Assembly (NCBI GenBank): GCA_038503035.1
Contig: JAVSML010001012.1
Coordinates: 186,001-250,000, forward strand
Reading direction: 5' to 3'
DNA: 64,000 nt
Source: Crocodylus rhombifer
Taxonomy: Eukaryota > Chordata > Crocodylia > Crocodylidae
Below the pieces are notes generated by a model. It did not search any database. It was given only the letters and a program-made list of their open reading frames with translations, and was not told where the DNA came from. Of this stretch, positions 40,151 through 51,944 are shown one piece after another (positions within the stretch are counted from its first letter, which is position 1; each line of letters starts with the position of its first letter). The position numbers and the translations under genes are program-made.

Positions 40151-40499
40151 CTCTTAGAAAAGTCTAACCTTACCACGTGCGTTTGAAAAAGCGTACTGCA
40201 GAATTGCTGTGTCAATGTTTATCAGATTTGATTAATCTCTTCCTCTTTAATTTATGTGGGGTTGATTTAGGTTCTGTGCAGTTATTGATATTGTATATTC
40301 AGATGGCTGAGTCCTATGCACAACTCTGTCCATTCTGTGAACATGTGGTTCAACAAATCATAGCATATCCTTAGAAAATTAAGCCCCCTCTACATGTTAC
40401 ATTTATTATGTATTTAACTGGTTAATTTCACAATTAATTTAGACCAGCTACATGTGCAGAGTAACTATCACACCAGAAAAGGTCAATCCAGGTATAAAG

Positions 40500-40810
40500 T
40501 TTGAGGATATGTAATAATTTTATAGCTGGTTTCTATCCAGTTTTAATTTGGCACAGCAGCAAGGAACATATTGGGTGATAGCTGTGCCCCTGTGGCTGGG
40601 GCCCCCGCTGCTTCCCAGCTGCAGGGGTGAACTGTGCACTGCTGCAGCTGGTAATCCCAGAGCTGATGGGGCTTGCAGTCCCAGGAGATTGCAGGAGGAG
40701 CCGAGATCACGAGTAGCATTGGCAATAAGGCGTCATTGGGTCTCAAGCCAGATCCCATAGTCACATCTCCTGCCACACATGTGTGGCATAGCAGGAGGCA
40801 TAATTGTTTT
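40500..40810. repeat. Second copy of the 215-900 repeat family
   Basis: It shares tgtaataattttatagctgg and agatcccatagtcacatctc with the first block. It also has an inner palindrome, ccacacatgtgtgg (40,773-40,786). Confidence 0.4.
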
Positions 40811-41330
40811 TATTGTGCATCATATCCTATCACGCCTTTACCTGAATGTATAGAGGGATCCTTACTGGCCCAAGGACTTAAAAAATCCATGTTACCTTAC
40901 TATATAGGTACTATTTGTTATTTTTCCCAGGTTTAACAAAGGTACCTCAAAGTAAGATGTGTTTGTCTTGTGATTTCCACTAAGGAATTGTGTTGTTTTT
41001 TTTCTCTAAAGGTTGTCATAAATTGCTTTCTCTTTATTTCAGAGTGGTGGTTATATTCACACACTTAATTTTGTATGTTTTAATATATACTTGACTGTTT
41101 ACCACAGGCCAAAAATAAGTAATTAAAACATGAAATTTGTTGACTACAATCATTTTGTTTTTGAAGTTACTTCTGAAGTTATTCTGTTGCAACTGAAACA
41201 GAGGTTAGTTATTAAATTATTTTTGTTTTGTGCTGTAAACAACACTCCTGTCCTGTTGCAATAAAAATAGAGTTTCTTTCACTTTTGGTCTAATTCTCTT
41301 ATGCCCATCTAAAACAGGTATAACTTCATA

Positions 41331-41665
41331 GAATCATAGAAGTAGGGTCGGAAGGGACCTTGTAGATTTTTAAGTCCGAGCCCCTGCCAGGGCAGGAGAA
41401 AAACTGGGCTCAAATGACTCCAGCCAGAAAGGCATCAAGCCTCTTCTTAAAGACTTCCCTTGGAAGTTGGTTCCAGATCCTAGCCGCCCTAACTGTGAAG
41501 TAGTTCTTACAGGTGTCTAATCTAAACCTACTCTCCAACAACTTGTGGCCATTATTCCTTGTTTCCCCCAGCGCCAGGGGACACTAGGGGAAACAAGGTC
41601 TCTCCCAAACCTTTCTGGTCCCCCCTAGTGAGTTTATAGATGGTCACCAGGTCCCCAAGAAATTA
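41331..41665 (-). mobile_element. CR1 LINE 3' fragment
   Basis: The plus strand begins catagaatcatagaag and continues gggtcggaagggacc, the reverse complement of a CR1 3' end. The following about 330 bp parallel the 3' part of the larger CR1 at 44,730 (shared ggaagttggttccagatcc and cctagccgccct), but with enough differences to be another subfamily. Confidence 0.85.
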
Positions 41666-41667
41666 GC

Positions 41668-41775
41668 ACCACCAGGCCTGGCAGAAATACAAGGGGCCTC
41701 ACCTGGCCTTGAACTCCCAAGCTGCTGGTCGAAAGCACAGAAAACATGCCACAGCACTGGACCACAACAGCAAAC
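41668..41775 (-). repeat. tRNA-like SINE head next to the CR1 fragment
   Basis: Read on the minus strand, an A-box-like TGGTCCAGTGC and a B-box-like AGTTCAAGGCC are spaced as in a tRNA. Between them a TGCT/AGCA stem encloses the loop TTCGACC (CGA anticodon position). It lies immediately 5' of the CR1 fragment in the same orientation. It could be a tRNA-derived SINE or an unrelated insertion; no acceptor stem is preserved, so it is not a functional tRNA gene. Confidence 0.45.
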
Positions 41776-43967
41776 CCTGATCCCTTCCTTCATGGAGAGA
41801 CTCTGATTTTCATCAACCTATCAATGAGAAAATAGTCAACTCTGGACTGCCGGTTGAATTGCATCAGAAATGTAATTTAGCCCATTGTGTTTGCAGAAAC
41901 TCATATGTGTTGGAGATTTTGACCTTGCATTATCACTGATTTTTCTCATGACATTTTCCATTTAGTTAGACAGAGTCACGTAGTTACAACTGCAGGCAGT
42001 GCTTTGAAAATTCAAACATAATATTATTGCAAAGGAACCCTGTTAAAGTTTTAAGGCTGGGAAATTGACCTACTTTCCTTGCAAGTACACCACAACATGC
42101 CTGTCTGAAAGGAGGTGGTTTGAAAGCATCAGTTGGCAAGTTTCTGCTTAATATTAGCAATTTTTATTTTAGTGTTTTTAAATGCACACTCAAAAGGTAG
42201 CTACATGAATCTAGAATGATATGTGATAATCTTGAACTGTTGAGCATTGTGCTAGTGGAATGTATTGCTCTTTGAAACTGCATTTTGATTCTTTCTGTCA
42301 GTAGTGATGACTATAAGTACGTATGTGGCTACCTTAGATTAAGTTTTAAATTGTTTGTGCTCATAGGGGTAGAAACAAAGACTCTGTCCACTTTTTCTGC
42401 TGGAAGAAACCCAAATGTGCATACTTCTTTGCTAGTTGATTCTAGAAGGGTGGCTTTTTCCATATAGGTAAGTAAGAGTGGGCCTTAATTTTCTTGGAAG
42501 TGATTCTGTTGTAGAAGAAGAGGAGCCAGGTATGGAAGAAATTGAGAACTAGGGCAAAAGGCCTAGAACTTTCATCTTGGCTACAATGAGTCTGATTCTC
42601 ATCATGTACCACTAAAAATCAGGAGTAACTAATGAATGCAATGATGTTACACAGCATAGTGCCAATATAAATGAGATCAGAATTGGGGCTTGATTGGGAT
42701 CAGCACCCTATAAGAATTTTCAGCAGACCTTCCCTTGCCGCAGGGGTCAGATTGGGAAAATAGTACTGTAGTTTCTCTCAAGCCCATCCTCTCTGTGCCA
42801 CCTGAGGCTGTGGGCTGACAAACAAGTTACTGTGTAGTAAGAGAGGTTGCAAATAGCTGCTCTGAAGTAACCACATCTATGCACAGACAAATCTAGAATT
42901 TTGAAGAGGGTTATGGGTGCAGATGCTGTTTTGTGTCATTTGTGATGGTGCACCACTTTTTTTTTTTTTGTCCAGTTAAAGAGAAACTGCAAGATTTACT
43001 AATATACTAAGGGCACAGGTTGTATTATTTTATTTAAGATCAAAGCAGAAACAAATATAACTTTACTGGAATATGTACTACTTTGCTAGGTTGTTGTGTT
43101 TTTTAAATGTAACATATCTTTGGACTATTTGTGCATAGTTCATATTGTTTTAATTGTCCTGTAGTCACTATAGTTAAAGGTGCATCTCTTAGTCAGATTC
43201 ATAAAACAAAAACTAGCCTCCTTGAGCATCTTGACAGTGCATCCGACATACTGCTGTCCGTCATTTCCACACCTGATTAATGTTATGATACCAGTGTTAA
43301 GTTTTTTTAGCTAGAGCTAAAAACAGTCTTCTGGGCTGTGAAATAGGAGAGAGATTACTAGGAATAGCTAGTAGAAAGCAGAATTGCAGAGAAAAGGATA
43401 ACCTGATTAATGGAACATCAAGACAATTAAAAAGGAGAGAGAGTCAGTAACACGTGCAGAGTGAAGGGAGATTATCAGGAGTCTGGTAGATTATGAGTTA
43501 TGAAGCCAATTGACTCCCTCAGCAGTGCTTGAATAGAAAAGTTGCTGCCTCTCTTGGGTAGTTTTGAAATAAGGGTGGAGCAGGAATCTAAGAGAGGTGC
43601 AGCTGCACCACTGCACCCTGCCATGTATCTGCCTCTGCTTCTGGGTATGCTCTTACTGTTTATAAGTTTGAGGTAACTTGCCTCTTGATGAATGTTGGTA
43701 ATACAACATAATATCTGACACATGAATGTGTAGATAGGCAGTTTCTGTGACTTGTTTCAAGCTGGTGACCTAGCTTTCCTTCCTGAAGAGGGTCCCAACT
43801 TTATTTAATTCTCTTGTTAGGGAAAAGTTCTCTAGTCACTTATCAATGTCTGAAGGGGTAAGTGTGGAAAGTTATTGAGTAGAGATGAGAGTAAGGATGG
43901 GATAAATGCATGAAAAGATGTTGTGGGAGTAGTCCTATAGAGAAAGCAGTGGGAAGGGATATCATTT
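41776..43967 (+). other. Non-coding stretch upstream of the SINE at 44 kb
   Basis: No gene or repeat recognised; a T run lies at 42,957-42,970. Confidence 0.55.
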
Positions 43968-44077
43968 TCATAGAGAAGTAAGGCTGGGAGGGACCTCAAG
44001 AGATCATTTAGTCCAACCAGGGATCAAACCTGAAATCTTGGTGTTAATAGCCCCCACAAACTGAGCTAAAATGTACA
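43968..44077 (-). mobile_element. tRNA-derived SINE with a CR1-like 3' tail
   Basis: On the minus strand, a head with TAGCTCAGTTTGT (A box) and GGTTTGATCCC (B box) is followed at once by GGACTAAATGATCTC and AGGTCCCTCCCAGCC, then CTATGAAAA, which is a CR1 3' end. SINEs built from a tRNA head and a CR1 tail are known in turtles and other sauropsids. The A and B boxes match the consensus closely, but no tRNA cloverleaf is complete. Confidence 0.65.
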
Positions 44078-44539
44078 GAAAGGAAAGTAGGAAATGGCAG
44101 GAGAGGCAAGGGTCTGAAAGATAATGGAGGAAGAAAGAGAATGGACACAAAAACAAATTCAGGAAAAGATGCATCCTAACTTCTGATAGGAAAGAAGAGA
44201 AGGGAAGTGAAATGCTGAAGGCTGTAGTATAACAATGTGAAAAGGCTACATAGTAGGTTGCATTTAAAAATTATTAACTAGAAAACTGATTGACAGCTTG
44301 TTACAAACCCGTGTTTTGCATGTACCTAACAATACAGAGTTGTTTCATCTTATGACATACAGAAACGTAGTTTAGGTAGGAGTACACAGGCTGACTAAGT
44401 GGACTACTAATTGTTGGGTAAATTTTTTTCAAGTCTGAATTGCAAGACTTAACCATCTTTACTTGCCATGCTAGCACACCCGACGCGGGAAGCTCATGCA
44501 GGTTTTTACCTCTTGAAAACATCAGGGGATAACAGAATT

Positions 44540-44729
44540 CTGTAATCATAAATATAATAGTAATACTTAGCTCTGCTAAAGATCTCAAAGTGCTTTTAAA
44601 GCAGGTCAAAGTCATTTTACACACTGGGGGGGGGAGAGGGAGAGACATGCAGAGATTTGTCCTGGGTTGCCCAGCAGATCAGTGGCAGAGCTAGGAACAG
44701 GTCCTGTGTCTTCCAAGCAGGGATCCTGG
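44540..44729 (+). mobile_element. MIR/CORE-type SINE, left part, cut by the CR1
   Basis: agctctgctaaagatctcaa, agtgcttttaaag, catgcagagatttgtcctgg and cccagcagatcagtggcaga follow the CORE-SINE consensus pattern. It stops at gggatcctgg, where the CR1 tail begins; the missing end resumes at 46,608. Confidence 0.7.
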
Positions 44730-46450
44730 TTTTATAGTTTCATAGTTTGTAGGGTCAGAAGGGACCTGAGCAGATCATTGAGCCTGACCCTCTGTCATGG
44801 CAGGAAAGAGTACTGGGGTCAAATGACCCCAGCAAGGCGATTGTCTAACCTTGTCTTAAAGACCCCCACGGTAGGAGCCAGCACCACTTCTCTTGGAAGT
44901 TGGTTCCAGATCCTAGCCGCCCTGACCGTGAAGTAGCGCCTCCTGATGTCTAGCCTAAATCTACCCTCTGCCAGCTTGTGACCGTTATTCCTGGTCACTC
45001 CTGGCGGTGCTTGGGGGAACAGGGACTCCCCCAATGCCTGCTGGTCCCTTCTGACTAGTTTGTACCAGGCCACTAGATCCCCCCTCAGCCTTCTCTTCTG
45101 GAGACTGAACAGGTTCAGGTCCCGTAACCTCTCATCGTAGGGCCTGCCCTGCTGCCCCCTGATCATGCAGGTGGCCCTCCTTTGGACCCTCTCCATGTTG
45201 TCCCCATCCCTCTTGAAGTGTGGCACCCGGAACTGGACACAGTACTCCAGCTGTGGCTTGATCAGTGCCTCACAGGGGGGGAGGATGACCTCCCTGGACC
45301 TGCTTGAGATGCATCTGTGGATGCATGACAAGGTGCGGTTGGCCTTCCTGACTGCATCCCCACACTGCTGGCCCATGTTCATTCTTGGAGTCAGCGATGA
45401 CTGCAAGATCCTTTTCTGCCTCTGCACTGATGAGAAGGGAGTTCCCCAGCCTGTAGGTATGGTGCTGGTCCTTCCTCCCCGGGTGCATCACTTGGCACTT
45501 GTCAGTGTTGACTCCCATCCTATTCTCCGCCCACCCTTGTAACCTGTCTAGGTCTGATTGCAGCCTATTCCTTCCTTCTAGCGTGCCCACATCCCCCCAC
45601 ATCTTAGTGTCATCAGCAAATTTGAACAGGGTGCTTTTTACCCCCGCATCCAAGTCACCGATGAAGATGTTGAACAGTGCAGGCTCGAGGACCAAGCTCT
45701 GGGGAACCCCACTGCCCATATCCCTCCAGGTTGAAAATGACCCATCCGCCACCACTCTCTGGGTGCAGCCCTCTAGCCAGTTGGCGACCCAATTGACTGT
45801 GTGGGTGTCGACACCACAGTCCCCCAGTTTCTTAATGAGAACGGAGTGAGAGACAGTGTTGAAGGTCTTCTGAAAGTCTAGAAAGACTATGTCCACGGCT
45901 ACCTCTGCATCTAAGAATTTGGTGACCTGGTCGTAGAAGGCCAGCAGGTTGGTGTGACAGGACCTGCCTCTAATGAACCCATGTTGGTTGCCCCTAAGCA
46001 TAATTTCCCCTGCTGGCCCCTTGTGGACATGCGCCAGAATAATTGTCTCAAAAAGCTTGCCCAGGATCAAGGTAAGACTAACTGGCCTATAGCTCCCCAG
46101 GTCCTCCTTTCTCCCCTTTTTGAAGATGGGAACCACGTTGGCCCTCTTCCAGTCCTCTGGCACCACACCAGAGCACCATGAGTGCTCGTAAAGCCATGCC
46201 AGGGGTCCTGCAATGACCTCAGCTAATTCCCTCAGCACTCTGGGGTGGAGATCGTCCGGACCAGCTGATTTAAATACATCCAGTCCCTCCAGAAGTTCCC
46301 TGACTAGATGCTCCCTGACCCTTGGCCTAGGTGCGCCTCCCCTGGGGTTTAAGGGGGGCCCAGAGGTGGGGTCACTGTTTTGGTCCCTGCTCAGGAAAGA
46401 AATCGTTTTCTCTGATTTAAAAGAAAAAAACAAAAAAAAATACACCCCCT
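44730..46450 (-). mobile_element. CR1 LINE, 5'-truncated, reverse transcriptase part of ORF2 plus 3' end
   Basis: On the minus strand, an open segment (46,445 down to 45,270) has the CR1 reverse transcriptase: SAGPDDLHPRVLRELAEV, a DxxK-type palm start with VFLDFQK, and the catalytic FADD (plus-strand 45,611-45,622). It shifts frame near 45,380-45,395 into a second segment ending at 44,819, with the typical CR1 C-terminus (RRLRGDL, FRLDIRR, YFTVRAARIWNQLP). The 3' UTR ends with the TTCTGACC...ACTATAAAA-type CR1 tail at 44,730. The endonuclease domain is absent, so this is the usual 5'-truncated insertion. One frame change makes it non-functional, although it is fairly well preserved. Confidence 0.93.
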
Positions 46451-46607
46451 AATTTTCCAATTTAAAAAAGTAACCCAAAATTCACACTTTTCTGTGATTA
46501 AATGAAACACCACTAATATATAGGTATATCTGTATCCATGGAAAAATGTTGATTTGGGGTTACTTTCTTAAATCTAAGAGTTGGGGATCTTTTTTTAATT
46601 GGAGAAA
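46451..46607. repeat. AT-rich inverted repeat next to the CR1 5' end
   Basis: aatttaaaaaagtaaccc (about 46,460) pairs with gggttactttcttaaat (about 46,557) across about 80 bp. It lies between the truncated CR1 and the resumed SINE, so it entered with the CR1 or separately. Confidence 0.45.
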
Positions 46608-46672
46608 ACCAGGATTCCTGCTTCTGAGCTCCAGTCAGTGCTTTATCCACTGGGACATATTATCTAGATTCA
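46608..46672 (+). mobile_element. MIR/CORE-type SINE, right part
   Basis: aaccaggattcctgcttctg, then gctccagtcagtgctttatc and cactgggac, is the 3' portion that fits directly onto 44,729. ggatcctg (left) and ggattcctg (right) may be the CR1 target duplication. Confidence 0.65.
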
Positions 46673-47211
46673 ACAACGTTGTTATAGAACAACCAGGAGT
46701 ACAGGTTGCTTATATAGTCTGACTCATGAGCGGCAAGTTTACTATGTGGCTTTCTGATGCTAGGAAAGCTTTGTAGTAGATTAATGTTTGATTGATGCAA
46801 TTCCAGAAGTAAAACCCATAATTAGCCGCCTCCTGAGTAACCAAGTTTTTTTGCTTTTTGATGCTTTAGAACGAAGTTCTTAACCAAACAGTGAGATCAC
46901 AGATGAAGAAATACATCCTTCTTCCTTTTTGGCACCTCATTACATGCCAAGAAACAATAATTTTCATCTTTAGAGTTTATCCCATTAGCCAGCATGTAAT
47001 TGGGATTAACTAACTTTTAAGAATTAAATTGGTGCAAGTAACACTGAGATTGTGAAGATGTTTTCATGATAAATTAATTCTGACTCATAGCAGCATTCTG
47101 TGCTTGATCCCCTCTGAGCTGCGTTGATGTATCCCCCCACAAATTTCAGTGAAGTTGCTCTTCTTTTACACCATCATAATGACAACCATTGGTTCTTACT
47201 TAATGTCTGTG

Positions 47212-47420
47212 TCTACACATTGCCCTACAGCGATATGGTACATTGCCGTATGGTGTACTATAGTGACATAGCGATCACGTGGGTCTGCATGTGATCACCA
47301 GCTACATTGTCATAGTGGCTTGCCCCCCTGGTATAGAGCATGTCACTACGGTGATATGGTGGTGAAATTTTAACCTTGTGCCCTGAGTATAGTGCAGTAA
47401 CCACCCATACTGTGCCATGC
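47212..47420. repeat. Possible MITE remnant
   Basis: TGTGTCTACACATTGCCC resembles the ends of the MITEs at 14,700 and 22,583. Short internal repeats such as gcgatatggta, ggtgatatggt and gccgtatggt follow. The right end is not clear. It ends about 340 bp before the TIAM1 coding exon. Confidence 0.3.
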
Positions 47421-47760
47421 TTTAATACTTCCAAAAGGACGCGCCCAATAAGAACAACATTAGTTGATTAGCATTTATGGATTTGTCAGCGGTATTATTA
47501 TTAACCTTGATTACATTGTATCACTTATCACTGGTAAAATGACTTGATTGATCCAGTAGAAATTGCAAATGATGTTTCAGGATGTGTATATAGAGCTGGC
47601 TATGTGGTGAAATGTGCCTTTCAGCACCATTTTCAGATGGGAGCATGTAGGTTTCTTTAAGAAACTGTCACTTGCCTTTGTGTGCTCTGCGGAAATTTAT
47701 TAGGATAGTTGCATGTAGTTTACTAGTAAATATAATTTTTCCTGTTCTTTAATTTTGCAG

Positions 47761-48740
47761 ACAGTAAAACAATGGGAAACGCGGAAAGCCAAAACGTAGA
47801 GCACCCATTTTATGGAGATAAGCATGCCAGCCTGGGAAGGAAGCACACGTCACGCTCACTCCGACTTTCAAATAAAGCCTCTCGCCGGACCAGGCATGCT
47901 TCTTCTGGAAAGATTATCCACAGGAACTCAGAAGTGAGCACTCGATCTAGCAGTACTCCTAGCATACCCCAGTCGCTGGCAGAAAATGGCTTGGAGCCTT
48001 TTGCCCAAGGAGCCCATCTAGAGGACTTTGGAAGCCCCATTTGGGTGGACAGAGTGGATATGGGCTTACGGCCTGTCTCTTACCACACCGATTCTTCTGT
48101 TACTCCTAGTGTTGACAGCAGCACAGTTCTCACAGCAGCCTCCATGCAGAGCATGCCAGACTCAGAAGAAAGCAGACTTTATGGGGATGAAGCTACGTTT
48201 TTGGCTGAAGGAGATGGCAGACAGCACCACCGTTATTCAACAAACGGGACTTTCATGGAGTCTGCAAGTTTCAAGAAAAAGCGTTCAAAATCTGCAGACA
48301 TCTGGCGGGAGGATAGCTTGGAGTTTTCACTCTCTGACCTTAGCCAGGAGCATTTAACAAGCAACGAAGAAATACTAGGTTTGGGAGAGGAGAAGGATGT
48401 TGAGGAAATTCAAGGGACGGAACCAAGCAACAGTCCCCAGCAGCTGGTCAGCTGCCAACGTGCCAATTCTATGAGTGACTTGTACTCCCCAAAAAACTCA
48501 AGTGCTACAATAAATGGAGGCCCGCGGAACACCTTTGGGGCATATTGTCGGAATTTAGTGTCTGATATCCCAGATATTTTGAACCATAAGCTGGCATCTG
48601 CTACAGCAGAGGACACTCCTTCCTACAATAATTATAATACACTCCCCTGTAGAAAATCTCACTGCCTTTCAGAAGGTGCCACCAACCCACAAATGAGCCA
48701 TAGTAACAGCATGCAGGGCAGAAGGGCCAAAACCACTCAG
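47761..48740 (+). other. TIAM1: TIAM1 exon with 3' and 5' splice sites
   Basis: The acceptor is a pyrimidine-rich run (about 47,736-47,757) ending in ttttgcag at 47,760. Eleven exonic nucleotides (47,761-47,771) then precede the ATG, so the upstream exon(s) must be 5' UTR. The donor is CAG|gtaaag at 48,740/48,741. The following coding exon does not appear before 64,000, so this intron is at least 15 kb long, in keeping with the large introns of this gene in other vertebrates. Confidence 0.9.
47772..48740 (+). CDS. TIAM1: TIAM1, first coding exon (residues 1-323, partial)
   Basis: TIAM1 is a Rac1-specific Dbl-family exchange factor acting at the plasma membrane, cell junctions and synapses. 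The 323 in-frame codons match the N-terminal regulatory region as I know it from vertebrate orthologues. This region lies before the first PH, coiled-coil/RBD, PDZ and DH-PH domains, none of which is in the window. The protein opens MGNAESQ, a myristoylation-type start with Gly2, followed by a basic Ser/Arg stretch (residues about 18-50) and conserved blocks such as SSSTPSIPQSLAENG and KKKRSKSADIWREDSLEFS. The start is chosen because it follows the splice acceptor by 11 nt and has A at -3 and G at +4. Codon 323 ends exactly at a donor (CAG|gtaaag), phase 0. The open frame runs 10 more codons into the intron to a stop at 48,771; that is read-through. No frameshift or stop is seen. Identity is from recognition, without alignment. 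Confidence 0.95.
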
Positions 48741-49169
48741 GTAAAGCAGTTTTATCCAATTAAGAAGTTGTAAGTGCATGAATTTTCTAAGGAGAAACGC
48801 ATGTTTTATTTTAATCATGGATGTTTTAGGTAGGCTGTGCTATGCTGCCAGCTCTCTGTGTGTTCTGTTTTCTATCAGCTTTCCCTTTCTGAAGGCAAGG
48901 ATGCAAAAGGGATGGGGAAACAGGGAGGGACCTGAACCAGGTCACTTTAGGACCTGGGTTACTTCCATGAATGTTCAGTTTCTGATGCATAGTTCATTTT
49001 AAACCAAGGATTTTTTACTCCTTACAGCCATTTCTCTCCAGGAAGAATAAATTTGTAGTGTGACTGGAGATTTTCCTATATATATTGTTGTACTGGTGGT
49101 ATATCTTTCAGGTATCTGGGTAAAGCTTGACCACTCCTCTTATGGGACACCAGTGGTATTATCTCTTCA

Positions 49170-49413
49170 CTGGTGGTTCTTAACATTTTTAGATGCAAGA
49201 CACCCCTCATTAGACACAAGTGCCATTTGGCAGATGCTGGCTTCAAGCTTCCACCCCTTTTTTGACTGCATAAAAATAACAGAGCAATTCTTCTGTTGCA
49301 GAAGAGTCAAAGTCTAACAGGAATTAACACTGTTAATTCCTATTTGAAATTTCAGGGTTTATCATGTTTGCACATCTAACAGTGAGAACATTCTCACCCT
49401 TGGTGAGAATAAC
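49170..49413. mobile_element. DNA-transposon family B, copy 3
   Basis: TGGTGGTTCTTAACATTTTTAG at the left and GTGAGAATAACTG at the right frame the shared blocks ACACCCCTCATTAGAC, CAATTCTTCTGTTGCAGA and TTTATCATGTTTGCACA. It lies in the TIAM1 intron about 430 bp after the coding exon. Confidence 0.65.
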
Positions 49414-51944
49414 TGATCTACATGTTAGCTTCTAGTGACTGGGATAAAAGAGAATTGTGAATTGGTCTCCACCAGTGGCCTTCCAGGTCTAAGTCCATGT
49501 GTCCCTTCCTTTCTCCCTCCATCAAAGTGGGCCCTGTGGGTTGAGGTTCCCCTTCCACTTCTACTGATTTATTGCCTGAAGTTCATATGCCTGCAAAATA
49601 TCACTCAGAAAACAGTGCTCTTATTCTGGAAGAGATTGGGGATCCTGCAGGCAGTCTGCTTCTGTTCACCCACTGTTGATTGGAAGGGGAGAGGAAGGAG
49701 TTATTGCTGCACTAGCCAAAGAGAAGGGGGAGTTGTGGTAGAAGCATTGCTTCTCCCGGTCTGGAAAATGAGTGTTAGCGGGTGGGGGATGAGGGAAGTG
49801 GTGGGGAGGGACGGATGCTTCCACTTGGTGTTACCACAATATGCAGAACAGATCCTTTTTTCTCTCACCTCCAAACTCCTTTTCTCCAACCCTCAAACCC
49901 ATAGGTTAGTAATGGTTTTGTTCTTCATTCTGTTGGTAGCTTGTTGATCTGTTTGACTGCTTGATTAATTAATCTGACTGAGTTACATTACATTGCTTGG
50001 TGTTGCTTACAGCAGGATAGCTTATTTTCTGTTCTTCCTAGGGATACAGAAGTGCATTGTGCAAGCAATGTGTGAGCTGTATACAGGCAACGTAGGTAAA
50101 AAATATTTGCAATCAGCGTAGAGTTCAGTTCATTTAGCAGGCTGCTCCAACAGTTTGAAGGCTACAATGGTGCTGAACTAGAGGACTGTCTACAATGTCT
50201 TCCATGCTATATACTATACTATTCTGATTTATAATCCTCCCTTTTTCTTCCCTTAGAAAAACCTCATAAAAATCACACTCCACTTATATTGAGGGTTGAC
50301 TGACAATCATGCCCCTGGTTGTCCTGACATTTGTACTTGCAGTATTTTTATTCCTGCCATAAAAATACCGAGCCAAAATTGTTTCAGTGCAGTTTTTATT
50401 TTAACATTGTTTTTAAATACATTCAATCCTTTGGGTGCTTTCCTTGGTTATTCAGTTCTCTTGTGGGATTTTGTAAGAACCGAAGCAGTTCAAGATTTGT
50501 ATTCTGTACTTACCTTTTACCCCTGAATATAAAAAAGTATTTTTCAGGGAAAATTGAACCTGGAAATGTGGGATTGACTCTAATATGCAGTCAGTTTATA
50601 AACGGAACAATATGGTATTTGGTCTCTGTGGGTATTTGTTCAGAAGCAAGGCCGGGAGACAGAAACAGAACATGCTGAGAAAAGCCTGACTACATAGGTC
50701 AAGTTTTGCATGATATCTCACGCTTCAGTGACTAACCTGATTTCATTCCATGGTTTAGATTTGGTGCATATGTAATATGCAGCACACACTACCTCTTGAG
50801 ATTCAGGGAAAGAAACAGTACTTTGTACAGGGGTTAGAGACCAACAAATTTGTATCTTGACGCTGGATTGGGCTGGGCTGCTAGCAGTGCATCAGTAGTA
50901 GAGAGACTTAAGTTTGGCAGCATGAGCCAGGGGTTACGGGGTTCTGCAGGACAGGTGTGGGGACTGTTAACACAATGGGTCAGTGAGAAGGCCACTGGAG
51001 GGTGCAATGAGAAGCCCAAGTGATCAAGGAGCAGAAGGAGATCAGCTGGCACTTGCTTGTGCGAGGTGATTGGAGGCAGGTGGTTGGATTACTGGCTGTG
51101 CCTGATCCGTGAAGATGTACTGCTTCTAAATATAAAAATGACATTCGAAACCAGCTGCTTCAGCCTCCTACAGCAGAAGCTTTGTACTTCAAAATCAGCT
51201 CTCTGTTTTTTGGAGACTTTTTTTTTTTTTTTGGAGTACGAGCAGAGAAACTCTTCAGTGCCCAGACAAGATTATGAGAAGCCACACAGGATAAAAAGCC
51301 ACAAGAGGAAATAATAAAAAAAAGGTTGCTGTGTAAGAGCAATAAACAAAGTCATTTTCATTAAAGAAGACTGTTAGATTCAGCTTCTGCCTTGCCATTC
51401 TCTTCTGAGTCTATTAAAAAAGGAGAGTGAAGCAGTTGGTAAATACTGAAGCTGCATATATATATTTAATCCTTAATGTTTATCATACTATTAGACTATC
51501 CCTTAGGGGCATTTCATGAGAGTAAAGAATTTGAGTGTCATTTCATTAGACATCAGACGTACCCTGTGACTTCAGTTGGAGACTAGTTTCACTAGATATC
51601 TCTCCCACTTTCAGACTAATCCTCAAGGCATCTCAACACCCATTATAACAATAAATAAAATAACATTAAAGCATCTGAAACGATTGATGTTCCTTCCAAG
51701 CCCCTCACCCTAATGCTTATTTTCAGTGATATTTTTTGTTAACCTAAACTTATCTCTGGTGAATCTAGGAAAGTGACTTGCTTAACTGGTAAAATAAAAG
51801 CAAAGTGGAACCCTAAATTGTATGCAAAATGAACAGGGTTCATCTTTTCTTGGTGATGGCTTGATTAGATGGCTTCTGGATAAGGAGGGAATTTGTTTGT
51901 GTACCATGAGTACTCACTGACTGTTTAATGTAGTTTTCTCATAT

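Noticed and set aside
44013..44077. Functional tRNA gene on the minus strand
   Set aside because: A and B boxes are good, but the anticodon and acceptor stems do not pair and a CR1 tail follows.
47810..48616. Minus-strand open frames opposite the TIAM1 exon
   Set aside because: Shadows of the real coding frame, with no recognisable domain.
48741..48773. Ten extra codons after the TIAM1 exon, ending in a stop
   Set aside because: They follow a consensus donor (CAG|gtaaag) at the exact point where the conserved protein continues in the next exon; read-through of intron.
49435..49947. 170-codon open frame in the TIAM1 intron
   Set aside because: No domain, overlaps no repeat protein, and lacks splice or promoter support; chance frame.
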